Origin: Lactarius indigo
Lineage: Eukaryota > Basidiomycota > Agaricomycetes > Russulales > Russulaceae
DNA: 64,000 bases
Assembly (NCBI GenBank): GCA_025766275.1
Contig: JAFKAC010000045.1
Location: forward strand, 1-64,000
Direction of reading: 5' to 3'
Part shown: positions 25,249-36,923 of the stretch, in pieces
Layout of the letters: every line of letters begins with the position of its first letter
Position numbering within the stretch: position 1 is the first letter of the stretch
Program-made: the position numbers and the translations under genes
The notes under the pieces: generated by a model
Seen by the model: the letters and a program-made list of their open reading frames with translations, nothing else
Told to the model about the DNA's origin: nothing
The model's database searches: none

Positions 25249-25944
25249 CTGGCGTGTGTGAGTGAGTGAGTGAGTGGGCTATTAGAGCTGGTTTAAGGAC
25301 GCACGAATAAAAGATCGATTCTGTTTTTGGACGCTAAGAGTTGAGTATAACGGACGGGTTACGAGAAGAAAAGGGACGTACAATTTATGCATGAGTATAG
25401 AATAGAGTTGTAGTAGTTAGGGGGGGGGGGCGAGTGTCCGTACGTATATATCATCTTGAAATACAGTGTTGCTCTCTGTATGCGCGCATCTCCTATTACT
25501 TGGATCCGCTGAAGCACTGATGTCACAGCCTTGCACCACCCGATCACAGCCCTATATGGCAACGTCGGGGATCATGCAATCATGGTCACGAGGGCAACGA
25601 TGGAAAAACATCATTTTAGTTCCTTGTTTCTTTCGTTCTCCCGTACAACGGCATAGAATACATACATACGCAGACCATTGGACACACTTCATCAAGCACA
25701 CACACACCATCGCAGAAAGAAAGAAAGAAAGAAAGAAAAAATGGGGTGGAACAGGAACGAATGAGAAGGGAAAAAAAGATTGGGGATGAGATGAGATGAG
25801 ACAGGAACGAGTCCGGATAATGATGCAACACACGGTTGGCTCGGTCTGGGGGGCTCTACCCACCAAAGGCGATACAGACGACGACAAACAACAAATTTTC
25901 GCCAAAATTGAGGGCGATACGAACCTCTAATTCCGCTCCTCACC
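25249..25944. other. Low-complexity intergenic stretch
   Basis: Contains a (TGAG)n run near 25257-25275, a run of ten G at ~25420, (GAAA)n near 25717-25740 and GAGAT repeats near 25787-25800. Presumably 5' sequence of the membrane-protein gene on one side and the 3' UTR of the FHA gene on the other. No further gene seen. Confidence 0.5.
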
Positions 25945-28380
25945 TCACGCAAACGCCAGAGCGGACCACGCCGCCACAGCACCAACAGCAGCCGCCGCAG
26001 CCGTGTGCATCGCCGCCAACGCAAAACGGCGCGCGCGCTTCTTCCTAGGCTGAGAGCACGGCCGTACTCTTTCGTCGTCCTCTGCCTCTTCTTCAACAGC
26101 GTCGTCGTCGCCGCGCTTACGCTTGCGTGAGGGCGTGGTATCCTCCGACTGCGCCGTATGAGCGCCCAGCGCGCTGGGCGCGTGCGTGCATGGACTTACC
26201 TCGGTGGTAACCACGTTCGCCGCCGCCGCCGCCGCCTGCTCCGCTGCTGCTGCTGCCATTCGAGACTCGGCCGACTCGGCCTGGGCCTTAGCCTCGGCGA
26301 CTGCCGCCTCTGCAGACGACAGGCGTCCTTGCAGTTCCGCCAAGAGGCCCTCGGCAGCCTGCACGCGGGTGCGGAGCGCCTTGGCGTCCTCGTTCACACG
26401 CAGGGCACTGTGGAGGTCGGCCTGCGCGGCGTCGAGGCGGGATGCGAGCGCCTCGGTGCGGTCAGAGAGTAGCTTGTGGTCCGTCTGCGTCTTGCGGTGC
26501 GCGATCTGCATACGCAGGACGTTTCCCTGTTCGGTTTGGCAGGTCGGTAACAATGACACTGAGAAGTGAAAAGAAAATCGTACCCAGAGGTTGACGAGCG
26601 CCTCGTCAAGCGACGAGAGGCGCGCGTCAATGGTCATGCCTGACGTATTGATGGCGGCAGAAGCAGGCGTGTCGGTGGATGATGGTCCAGCAACGGCCGT
26701 AGGCACGACGAGTGGAGCTGGTTCGAAAGAAGTCGACACTCCTGCGGGAGGGGTGGCGTCCAAATCAGCTTCACCATCCGCGTCGATGTCCGAAGCGGCA
26801 TCCTCAGCGAGGTGCTCGGCGCTCTCAGAAGCCTGCGCAATCACAGATAACGCGGGAGTTCCTTCAGCCGCGTTCTCCGTCTCCATCTGCGACCGGGACT
26901 CAGGCTCGGACCGCTGCTGCTGTTGCTGATGCCCAAGAACCCCGTCAGGCACAAACTCGAACTGGGGTTCATCCTGGACGTCCTCTGAATCCTCCTCCCA
27001 AGGCGACACGACGGCGCAGCGAATCGGCGATCCCGGATACGCCCCAATGATGGGCGGCTCCTCAGGAGCTGGATTAACATGCGCTTCGGTCTGCACGACA
27101 GATGCGAGAGCTTCCTCGATGACCTCCTCGGGGACGTCATGCAAGAGGTTCGCAACCGCAGGAGTGGGAGGGGAGGAGATGTCCATGGGCTCTTCGGCAC
27201 CGATTTCATGACTCGCGTTAGCGGGGTTTAACGCCGGGACTCTCTGATGGCCATCGAACCACAGCTCGAGAGAGGACCTACGTTCGAGGCCGAGCGGTTG
27301 TGCGGGATGCATGTTCAAATGCGTGTGAGCGGCGTGTGCGTGCATATACGGGGCGTGATGCATCACATGGCGTGAGGCAAGCAGGCCGAGGCCTTGCAGG
27401 GATGGCAGAGGCGCGTAACAAGCGCCCGCACTTTGCGCCTGACCGTGACCTCCGAACGACGTTGTAGGATAGTCCTCTGACAGATCCGGATAATCGTCTT
27501 CCTCGTCTTCCTCATCCTCCTCTCCGTCATGATCGCTCTGGGAGAAATCCTCCTCTGAGGACCCGGGAGAGGAATGGGATCGAGAGGAAGGGGAGAGCGG
27601 GCCGAAGCAGCCGTAGCGCCCAGAAGAGGAAGACTTCGGAGCCGCGACGGGGAGCTTGCCCTTGATTGGGGTAGTAGGACTCGGTGGGGAGTCAACGAGA
27701 GAGATAATCGGCGGGGAGACTGGGGACGCTGGGACGGCCTCCGTGTCGTAGATGAGCATCACGTTGGCGGTTATCGGAGAAACTGAATAGGGTTCTTTGC
27801 CGACGGCCTTGCCAAAGGTGAGGGTATCGCCGTCCTGAAGGACGATCGGGACATCGGGGAGAATTGGACGAGAGACGATTTCGTCCCTTCTGAGAAGGTG
27901 CGTGCCATGATGGGAGTGAAGGTCGACGATGTAAACCTATGCATATATGGGTATGAAATCGGCCAGGGGGGCATCAATCAGTACTTGAGATGATAGAGTG
28001 GGAATAACAGGGCTTACGTGTCCCGATGAGAACATGAGCTTTGCATGACGGCGGCTTATGACCGGGCAGCGGAACTGGATGGTATCTGGAGACTTTTCTG
28101 CATCAACTAGAGAGGAGGAAGCCCGACCGATATGGACGACGGTGGAGCGGGACTTGAGGAAGCGAAGGGTCTGGGTTGGCTCGTCGCCTGTCTTTGGGAT
28201 GACGAGCATTATTCCTATGAGTGGGTATGTCAGGATACGAATGATGGCACCATCAGTCTGCGGGGCATTAGTAGACGCACCCGACGCCGGGGGCCGCAAG
28301 GGGGGGTGAGAAGGGTGGACATAGGGTTTGTGAGGGGAGACGGGAGACACCATTCCCAAGAACTGGATATCGTCGTCCAT
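25945..28380 (-). CDS. FHA-domain, coiled-coil, tail-anchored protein
   Basis: Three exons (28380-28018, 27936-26584, 26526-25945) give 765 residues. The FHA domain lies at ~45-150: GR at 85-86, SRRH at 109-112, and HHGT at 130-133 where most FHA domains have NGT. After it comes a long acidic, Ser/Pro-rich middle with a poly-Gln run near 26930, an Ala-rich coiled coil (~590-690), a basic patch (KKRARR) and a hydrophobic C-terminus (AAAAAVGAVAAWSALAFA) that looks like a tail anchor. FHA domains bind phosphothreonine. FHA + coiled coil + tail anchor is the layout of SLMAP/PRO45 in STRIPAK, but I cannot claim orthology from layout alone. It shares a 141-nt divergent region with GPN1. Confidence 0.85.
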
Positions 28381-28521
28381 GACAGCAGCGGTGAAAGAGC
28401 AAAGCGAGTGGGTGGATGTGATGTGAGTGTGTGGGTCTCTCTAGGCTAGGGCACAGTGACTCCCCTTTATCGCTCTTATTAGGTCACAGTCACACACACA
28501 CAGTCACGCTTCTCCTCGACC
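28381..28521. promoter_or_regulatory. Divergent promoter region, FHA gene / GPN1
   Basis: 141 nt between two start codons. The GPN1 side has a CA repeat (CACACACACACAGTCACG, ~28490-28507) and a pyrimidine-rich leader (CTTCTCCTCGACC) directly before the ATG. No TATA box. Confidence 0.5.
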
Positions 28522-30322
28522 ATGTCAGCAACGAAACCGGTTTGTATCATTGCCATTGGAATGGCTGGCTCGGGAAAGTCTACCTTTGTGCAGCGTATAA
28601 ATGCACATCTACACGCAAAGACGCCCCCTGCACCCCCCTATGTCCTCAACCTCGACCCCGCGGTGACCAACGTACCCTTCGAGGCAAACATCGACATCCG
28701 AGACACGGTGGACTACCATGAGGTCATGAAGCAGTGCGCAGTAGCAGCTCTTCCGCGCCGCACAACCGCCCAGCTGAGGCTGTCCCCCAAAGATACAACT
28801 TGGGCCCTAACGGCGCCATCCTCACCGCGCTCAACCTCTTCACCACCAAGTTCGACCAGGTTCTCGATCTCGTCGAGAAACGTGCAGAGTCTGTCGAGTG
28901 CGCCCATCGTCCTCTACCTTTCCTTGTTGTCGCTCACCCTCCACCCAGCTATGTGATCGTTGATACACCGGGTCAGATCGAGATATTTACTTGGTCCGCG
29001 TCAGGCGCAATCATCACAGACGCAGTCGCGTCCTCTCTCCCAACTGTCATTGCATACATTGTCGACACACCACGTGCTGCGGCCCCTGCGACGTTTATGT
29101 CAAATATGCTCTATGCGTGTAGGTATGTCATTCTAGTTTGGGTCCTCTCTCTCTCTTTTCTTTTCCAATTGGCTGTTAGTCGCGCTGTGGGACTCTCTTT
29201 CGTTTTCTAGAGGACACCGTGTCGCTCCTTATTCTACTTCTCTCCCGTTTCTAGCGTCGCTCATACTTCACAGTATACTCTACAAGACCAAGCTTCCCTT
29301 TATCGTCGTTTTCAACAAGATCGATGCACAGCCCCACGATTTTGCACTCAACTGGATGCAAGACTTTGAGACTTTCCAAGAGGCGCTTGCGACGCATCGA
29401 AGCACGACCGACGACGAAGGCGCACCGACCTACATGAACAGCCTCATGAACAGCATGAGCCTGGTTCTAGATGAGTTCTACAAGCACCTCAAGGTTCGCA
29501 TTCATTGCAATACCGCACATACCCCCCGTAATGTCCCACTTTCACAGTCAGTAGGCGTGTCAAGCCTGACGGGTGAGGGCGTCTCCGAGTTTTTCGAAGC
29601 CGTGGAAGCTTCTCGCGAGGAATACGAAAAGTCTGTACCCCAAACCCTTTCGCCGCCTTGAGCCTATTGATCGACTCCTGCGCAGGGAGTATCTTCCTGA
29701 GCTTGCACGCGTGCGTGCCCAGCGCGAGGCAACACTGCAAAAACAAAAAGAAGATTCGACGGCGCGGATGTTGGCCGACCTCGCAGTGGACCGTGCAAAA
29801 AATCCCAAGGCTGCACTGCAGGACCGGTGGAACCCACAAGAGGAGGAAGACGAAGAGGAGGACGACGGGGGCGAACTTAATATTATCGATAGGAGTGCGT
29901 TTCATGCCCTATCTCCTCCCTCGGCAAATCGTCCTTTTCCGTCTGCATTCCGCATCACGCTATTGCCTAGCATTTCCTTCCAGAGGAATCTCCGGCGGCG
30001 TGTTACATGACAAGGGTCGACGTGGCCTGAATGTAACGGTGTAACCCCTTTTGGCCTCCTTCCACCCACTAGGGTGCTGATCTAATCACGTCGTGTGTGA
30101 TTGGAAGCTTCACTCAGTGCGGACGGAGGAGGAGGAGGGGGGGAGCCCCAGTTCCCATTCGTCGATATTGTTCCCTTCTTCGGTTTCCCTGGTTTCATAT
30201 TGTCGGCCGCGGTGCTAATGCAGCAGTTGATAGGCGAAGAACCGTGGCCGGGACAGTACGTCGATCTGACGCAAGCGCGGCGGAGAGAAGATTCAGATAT
30301 GGCGTGGCCGCGACCTACATGA
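28522..30322 (+). CDS. GPN1: GPN-loop GTPase 1 (Npa3/XAB1)
   Basis: Seven exons close in phase: 28522-28733, 28793-28897, 28949-29122, 29274-29493, 29548-29630, 29686-29894, 30234-30322; 363 residues. Motifs: P-loop GMAGSGKST (13-21), the family-defining GPN in YNLGPNGAI (75-77), DTPGQIE (111-117) and NKID (178-181). GPN1 is an essential GTPase needed for assembly and nuclear import of RNA polymerase II. The C-terminus is coiled and acidic ([11 protein letters not shown]) and then reaches NIIDRS. I join it over a 339-nt intron to a last exon coding [13 protein letters not shown] and ending DMAWPRPT, because phase and residue flow fit. If that intron is not used, translation stops at 30010 with an unconserved tail. 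Confidence 0.9.
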
Positions 30323-31436
30323 CGCAAGAGTAGGAGGGCCCCCGGCGGCCATTACGACGGTGAAAAGGAAAATATAAACAAAAAAAGGTGTCGTTTGTTG
30401 TATCATGTAAGTTTCGTGCAATCGCAATGCGATCAATGGCCGATATGGTGTGGCACGCGCGCTTGTGCCTAATTGTCGTCCCGTGGCTGGCTGCCTCTGT
30501 GCTTTTACAGTAAAGCTGCTTGGGAATAGCAGGCCAGGTTCATTCCGCTTGATGACTAGGCGATTTTTAAGTGCTGAGGCTGTGTGGGATACGCCAGTTG
30601 ATCGCGGAGTATATTGCTGATAATTCCGTCATAATGCACTTGAGCGCTGACCGCCTGCAGCCTTCTCGGCGCCTACAAGGACCCACGAGTGAATGATCGT
30701 GCGTAACTCGCCTCTTGGGCGACGTTCCATTCCGCCTTTCCCGCTTGCGAAGCGCGGGTGGGCGACGGGGAGAACTTTTTGCCTCTGCGTTTACCTTGTG
30801 CGCACTCACCGAGGAAGGAAAGATATGAGATCATCCATCGTTGGCGGAGAAGACACGCAGATAGGGCAGCGAGATGTACAAATGTACAATATAAATACAC
30901 GTACATTGCTCGCATGTACGTTAATGACGCGCTTGCAAGCATGAGCGAGTTCTAGGCGCTGTCAGCGTGCGGCAAGAGAGCCGCACAATTGTTTCTCAAT
31001 CATGCAATTATTACCAACGAAGCGGCCCAAGTAGATGTTAACTTGACCTGACTTGACCTTACTTGATGGAGTGATTAATGGAAGATTAAGTAATCTCAAC
31101 ACAAAACCGACCGAGCGAGGACACATCTCTCCCTCTCTTTCCTCCTCATAAAAAGCTTCCGTCTCTCGCCCACTCACCCATAACTCCGTTTTTCTCTTCT
31201 CCCTCACACGAGCGATCGCCAAGAACGAGCACGAGCACAGACTCGCTGTGTCCCAAGATCGCCTCGCGTGAATTACCCTTTCTGTCCACCCGCGCGCAAC
31301 ACTGCTTCTCCATCACAACCTTTTCTTCTTCGATCGCACTTCTCCCTCTAACCGCTACCCACAACCACCCACCACCACCCACCCTCACAACACGACTCAG
31401 CGCTCCTCAACGCGTTAACAAATATCCCCCTGATTA
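30323..31436. other. GPN1-CDK1 intergenic region and CDK1 leader
   Basis: No gene seen. 31040-31070 has three imperfect CTTGACCT/CTTACTT repeats (ACTTGACCTGACTTGACCTT). From ~31120 to 31430 the sequence is strongly pyrimidine-rich (CTCTCCCTCTCTTTCC, then ACCACCC repeats), typical of a long 5' leader of a highly expressed basidiomycete gene. Confidence 0.5.
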
Positions 31437-33263
31437 ATGGATCGGTGCGTGCCTCTCCGCCTGCCCCGTGGTCCTGTGACTTATATCCACACCGCGCGGT
31501 GGCACCACCCCACAATCCAGCTACGCCAAGATCGAGAAAGTCGGTGCGTACACGCGTCTCCTCGATCTCGTCCTTGGCTGCTCGCTCATCACCTGCTTTC
31601 TTCCTCCCCCCTCTGCGGCCGCCGATAATGCTGACGTACGTACGTACAGGCGAAGGTGCGTTCCGCCGCGGGGGTTACCAGGGCGTGTTTGTATGTGTGC
31701 TCACAAACGCCGCTGCCGCGGTCGTCGTCGTTTTTTTTTCTTTCTGCCCTTTGGTGCGTTTTTATATTGGGCGCTCTCTCTAGGCACGTACGGTGTTGTA
31801 TACAAGGCGCGCGATGTCAGCACGAACCAGATCGTGGCGCTGAAGAAGATCCGGCTCGAAGCGGAGGACGAGGGCGTGCCTAGCACCGCCATTCGCGAGA
31901 TCTCGCTCCTCAAGGAGCTCAAGGACGACAATATTGTCCGGTATGCACGTTTTGCGTGCTCCAGCGCTGTTCTGTTGGCGGCGGTTAACGAGCATCACCC
32001 CCGGCCACGTAGGTTACTGGATATCGTGCACGCGGATCAGAAACTCTATCTCGTGTTCGAGTTCCTTGACGTCGATCTGAAGCGCTACATGGAAGCTGGT
32101 AATTCCCAGGGCACGCCGATCTCCCTCGAGCTTTGCCAGGTGTGTAAACCATTTTTCTTTTTCTGTTTTTCCCCATCTTGCTCCCTCCCCGTCAATACCT
32201 GTGTGCACGCCACTCACTGTACGCAATGCCGATATGTCCCCCTTAATCGGCTCGTCGGTGTGTGTGCCCGCCGGACACACTCGGCGCTGACAGGGTTGTT
32301 ATGCGGTGTGCCACCCTTTACTCCGGATCCAGATATTCGGGATCGATTGTCTGTGTCTGGTCTCGCTTGATTTTGATTATTGCTTGTCCCGGCGCGCATT
32401 CATCACGTGACTGCCACATCTGGCAGGCTCAAACGGTTGCTACGCCCGGCGCGAATGCTACCCCGGAATGCACCATTCCAGTTCCTATGATACAATGCTG
32501 ATTGGGGATTACTCCCGCAGAAATTCACACACCAGCTGACCTCGGGACTACGGTACTGCCATTCGCACCGGATCCTGCATCGTGACCTCAAGCCGCAAAA
32601 TCTCCTCATCGACAAGAGAAACAATCTAAAACTAGCTGATTTTGGGCTTGCGCGCGCGTTTGGAATTCCCATGCGCACGTACACCCATGAGGTACACTAT
32701 TTCTGGCTCCACGGAGCCCCCCAGAAACTCCGCGTGGCACTGACATGTCTGTTGGAATGATAGGTCGTCACGTTGTGGTATCGTGCGCCTGAGGTCTTAC
32801 TCGGTGGTCGTCATTATTCAACCGCCATCGACATGTGGTCGGTTGGATGTATCTTTGCAGAAATGGTCATGCGTGGTATACCACTATTCCCAGGTGACTC
32901 TGAAATCGACCAAATCTTCAAGATCTTCCGGTTGGTCCTACGCTCCTAGTTGAATGGATCGTTGATATATTTGACGCGTAGGGTACTTGGCACGCCGAAC
33001 GAAGAGTCATGGCCGGGAGTCAAGCAGCTGCCCGACTACAAGCCTACGTTCCCACAGTGGTCAGCGCAAGAGCTCGCTGAGCAAGTTCCTTATCTAGACG
33101 AGGCCGGTATCGATCTACTAAAGGTACTTTTTTTTACTTCTTCCAATCTTTTTTCGGTAGCTGAATTGTCTCGCCATAGCAAACTCTCGCATACGACAGC
33201 GCCCGACGAATTTCCGCGAAACGTGCTCTTGTGCACCCATATTTCGCTAATTATCGAGGATAG
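31437..33263 (+). CDS. CDK1: Cyclin-dependent kinase CDK1 (Cdc2/Cdc28)
   Basis: Nine exons close in phase: 31437-31444, 31521-31543, 31650-31655, 31784-31940, 32013-32139, 32521-32691, 32764-32930, 32982-33123, 33180-33263. The product is 294 residues, the usual CDK1 length. Canonical features: glycine loop GEGTYG (11-16) with inhibitory sites Thr14 and Tyr15, catalytic Lys33, PSTAIRE (45-51), HRDLKPQN (from 127), DFG, activating Thr162 in the T-loop, and LWYRAPE. It drives entry into S and M phase with cyclins and is controlled by Wee1/Cdc25 at Tyr15. Exon 1 holds only 8 coding nt and exon 3 only 6 nt. The last exon ([20 protein letters not shown]) uses the second of two AGs, at 33179. Automatic annotation could easily miss the small exons. 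Confidence 0.95.
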
Positions 33264-33614
33264 ACCGTTACCCATCCATATGTTTACCCTTTTCCCCCTT
33301 TCATCATGCACTTCTCTCCTCTGGCATCGTAGCTTTGCATCTGTGTTACCTTACCCCATCGTACCGGCATTACTCATGCAATTGTCCAATAACAAGCAAC
33401 CTGCTCTGTTCTGTTTCCACTTTTTTTTTCTTTCTTTCTATATCCATGTCCTGTTCTCGCTTGCACAGATCGTGTTGTGTTTGTACTACCTACAAGCTCG
33501 CCACATCCGGTCTGTGCCTTTATTGTTCCTTCTGGAGGCGGTGCGCGCATTAATGTAATAATCCGTTAGTCGTGAGAGCGCGACGCGTCGTAGTCTCGTG
33601 ATCGTTTGTGACTG

Positions 33615-33629
33615 TCACGTGATATATAA
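33615..33629 (+). promoter_or_regulatory. TCACGTG E-box plus TATATAA before HAL2/MET22
   Basis: TCACGTG at 33615-33621 overlaps GATATATAAT, with TATATAA at 33623-33629, 46 nt before the ATG. TCACGTG is the core bound by Cbf1-type bHLH factors, which in yeast control sulfur-assimilation (MET) genes. Function here is inferred from sequence and from the downstream gene. Confidence 0.45.
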
Positions 33630-33674
33630 TTCGGGTCTGCCTTCGACATACTTAGTTTGGCTTTGGCTGATACC

Positions 33675-34953
33675 ATGGCCGCACCGTTCCTCCTCGAACA
33701 GCAAGTCGCAATCGCCGCTGTGAGACGGGCATGCTCGTTGACCACAACCGTCTTTAACAAGCTCGTCGCAGGCGAGACCCTCGTCAAGGGCGACAAGAGT
33801 CCCGTAACCGGTGCGCGGGGCCCCCCATGGCCATCGTTATAGAGCGCCCCCTCAACCCATCACTTCTCAGTGGCCGACTTTGCCGCACAGGCGGTCATCA
33901 ACACCGTACTATCCAACGCGTTCCCGGACGACCCCATCGTCGGCGAGGAAGATGCTGCGGACCTCCGCGCCGCGACGCCCGAGAGCGATGCTCTGCGCGC
34001 GCGCGTCGTCGAACTTGCAGACGACGTCCTTGCGCAGCCGGCGCATGAGCATGCCGGTGAGCGTGCGGAATGGGGGCTCGGAAGGCGCTGGGGCGCCGAT
34101 GCGCTCTTGGGCGCCATCGATCGCGGGTCCCATGTCGGCGGGCGGACTGGGCGTACGATACGTCTCTCACTTCCTGACACACATTTTTCTGACTGGATTA
34201 GGGATGTGGACGCTCGACCCGATCGATGGGACGAAGGGCTTCCTTCGAGGAGGGCAATACGCGGTCTGTCTCGCGCTGCTCGTCGATGCGCGCGTCGAGC
34301 TCGGCGTCATAGGATGCCCGAACCTCCCCACGGCCACCGATACGACGAACGACGACGATAAAGGCGCGCTGTTCGTCGCTGTGCGCGGGCACGGCGCACA
34401 CCAGCTCCCGCTCTCGCCCCGCGCGACGACGGACCCGCCGAACACGCAGCGGCTATACATGCCGCGTCTGGCGCTGCACGACCTGCACTTCCTCGAGTCC
34501 GTCGAGAAGGCCCACGCAGCGCTCGACACGAACGCGCGCGTCGCCGCGCGTCTCGGTGTGCGCGCCACGCCGGTGCGCATGGACTCGCAGGCCAAGTACG
34601 GCGCGCTCGCGCGCGGCGGCGGCGTGTACATGCGTCTGCCTGTCGCCCGGGGCTACCAGGAGAAGATCTGGGTGCGTGAAATACGTACTTCGTGTCCGTC
34701 TTCTCCCTAGTGAACTTTGGTGGGGTAGGACCATGCGCCGGGGTCGCTGCTCGTTGAGGAGGCCGGTGGCGTCATTTCGGATTATCGGGGGCGCCAGCTG
34801 GACTTTGGGCTTGGGCGGACGCTTGGCGAGAACTTTGGGGTCGTGGCGGCAAGGAAGGAGGTGCATGCAGAGGTGATTGCGGCTGTTGGTGCGGTGTTGG
34901 CGGAGGAGGCGGTGGAGAAAGAAGGTGCGTGGCTAAAACCCTGCCAACCATGA
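33675..34953 (+). CDS. MET22: 3'(2'),5'-bisphosphate nucleotidase (HAL2/MET22)
   Basis: Four exons close in phase: 33675-33810, 33871-34152, 34202-34671, 34729-34953; 370 residues. It belongs to the lithium-sensitive, metal-dependent phosphatase family: GEED (metal ligands), WTLDPIDGTKGF (142-153) and the C-terminal IWDHAPG (295-301) are all present. The enzyme turns 3'-phosphoadenosine 5'-phosphate (PAP), the by-product of sulfate activation, into AMP, protects 5'-3' exoribonucleases from PAP, and is a target of Na+/Li+ toxicity. GC content is very high with strong G/C third positions. An alternative last intron (GTGCGTGG at 34925 to AG at 35019) would replace the last residues with a short different tail and a stop near 35057; both ends are plausible. 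Confidence 0.93.
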
Positions 34954-36923
34954 TTGACTGATGGTTGATTGATCAATTAATTAAATTGGCTGGGGGGGTC
35001 GATTGTGCCAATTTGTAGGTGAAGTCGTAGTGGAGCAAACGCCGCAAAATAAAATGTAGAGAGAGACGCGCGCTCGACGAAGTGTATTATTAGGGTCTAT
35101 CGCGACGATCTATCAAATCACGATCCGATTGACCGGCATTGGACGACGACAAAGGTCACTCGATTATATCAAAATGATGAAGAAAATGGGAGCATCATCA
35201 TTTTGGTTCACGTCGAGACATCTTGAGAGTGGGCTGATTGCGCGGATGGCAGGAGCTAGCCAGCTGCCGTGGTGGGCTGCAATCGATGCTGATAACAGAA
35301 CGAGCCCGAAGCGTTCCGTTCTCGTTTGTGCAGTAATGTGACTAACGTCCCCATTGGTGCTTTGAATTAACACTCTTCATTATCACGAAGGCCTTCGCTT
35401 ACAGAACATGACCGCATCGTGACAAAGGAAGAACCGAAGCGAAGCAAAGTAGCCCCGTAGGTACCGGAGTAGTTGTTCTCACCGCATCACACTGCAGTGT
35501 CGTATTAAGATTACGGGGACCAAGTCTCCGTTCGTCGTCGTCGGCTGCCAGAGAAAGAGTGGGTCCTGTGAGGTGAGGCCGACCACCGGACGGTGGAGGC
35601 GGCACACGGCATTTGATCCCCACTGACAGTACGAGATGATCCACCTTTTCGTTATGATGGGAAAAGGGAGGAATATTGTCTATGGCTGCATTACCCGTAC
35701 CGAGAGATAGGTGTGAACTATACAAGGTCCAAGTTGGAGATCCTGATGCCGGAACCCATGGTCGGTCGCGTAAGCCGTTGCCATTGCTATTTCGTTATCG
35801 TCCTTAGCCGACCATCTTCTGCTGCAGTACTCGAAGCCAGTCCTCTCCACCACCCTCAAACATCGCCTGTGCCTCACGTAATAAATCTACATAGCTGATT
35901 GTCTTCTACTTCTCCAGCCCCCATCTACTCCCCCCAAACATCGCTCGTACATCGCGTAAGTTCACTTTGTTGGTTATCTCCACTTGTGCGGGGATCTTTT
36001 CTCTGCTGACTAATAATATTCAAGTGCTATGACCGACGCGCGATGCGCAGGGTCGATACAGCGTCCGATCGCATGTAGTCTGCGCGACATGGCGGCATTT
36101 CCAAGCTCATTCGACACAGCCCAGATGTGGGATACGGCCGAGTCGGGCAGCCAGCGCAGGACGCGGTTCTCCGTCGTTGGGTCTCTGGAGCTCGGTTTAC
36201 GGCTGCGATCGTCGTCCTTCACGAGACATATTCGAATCCATTCCTCGGGTACAGAACACTGTGTAGCACTTCACTTCAAATAACTATGTGTGGCCCGTGG
36301 CCTTTTGCAGTAAACAATAGGAGACCTATTTCACGATTCATATGAATGAGAAGTCCCTTTCTTTCATTAAGTCTCTTGTAAACAATGCGAAACATTCCTC
36401 TCAAAGCTTGTACCCCAACTTAACGATGTGGTACAGTACAGATCACAGAAGTCATTGCTCTTGGTAATTCCGCGTTCGACTTGCCCCGAAACTGGAATCT
36501 CGAAATCGATCTCTGGACCCTCATGTTAATACTTAAGGTCCGCAGACACAACAAGGGAAGCAGGAGTAATGAGTGTCGAGCATCTTCGATGATAGGCAGT
36601 GAGAGAGAAAGATGGAGTTCCGATTCGGCAGAGGTATATACAATTGACTACAGTACTGCGACTACGTATCTATCCAACAGAGTAACGACAGTACGGCTTA
36701 GCTGATAAGTATCCTTCCGACCGACAAGTCACCAACCGAAAAAAGTCAACGAGAACAATATTTCACTCATAAAAAACAAAACTCCATAAGAGTGTCCGAA
36801 GAGTGCGCCAAATCAAGTCCGAGAAAAGACCGAATGAACAAACGAGGGGAAAAAAGTAAACAAACAAGAAACGCAAGGTATTCAGGTTAGCGATTCGCGT
36901 GTGATGGGGATGGTATATGTGAA
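34954..36923. other. Gene-poor stretch with small repeats
   Basis: No gene recognised on either strand. 35865-35895 and 35930-35960 are imperfect copies of one segment (CAAACATCGC followed by a CGTAA). Several AT-rich pieces (34975-34990; 36330-36440; 36700-36880) resemble UTRs; the last would be the 3' UTR of the copper radical oxidase. Frames up to about 100 residues exist here but show no domain or exon logic. Confidence 0.4.

Noticed and set aside
26158..26929. Several plus-strand frames opposite the FHA gene
   Set aside because: High GC and codon bias of the FHA coiled coil create open antisense frames; the minus strand gives one coherent three-exon protein.
33811..34710. A 299-residue plus-strand frame overlapping HAL2
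   Set aside because: Only its part after 34202 is the real HAL2 frame; the part before runs in another frame through the first two exons and an intron.
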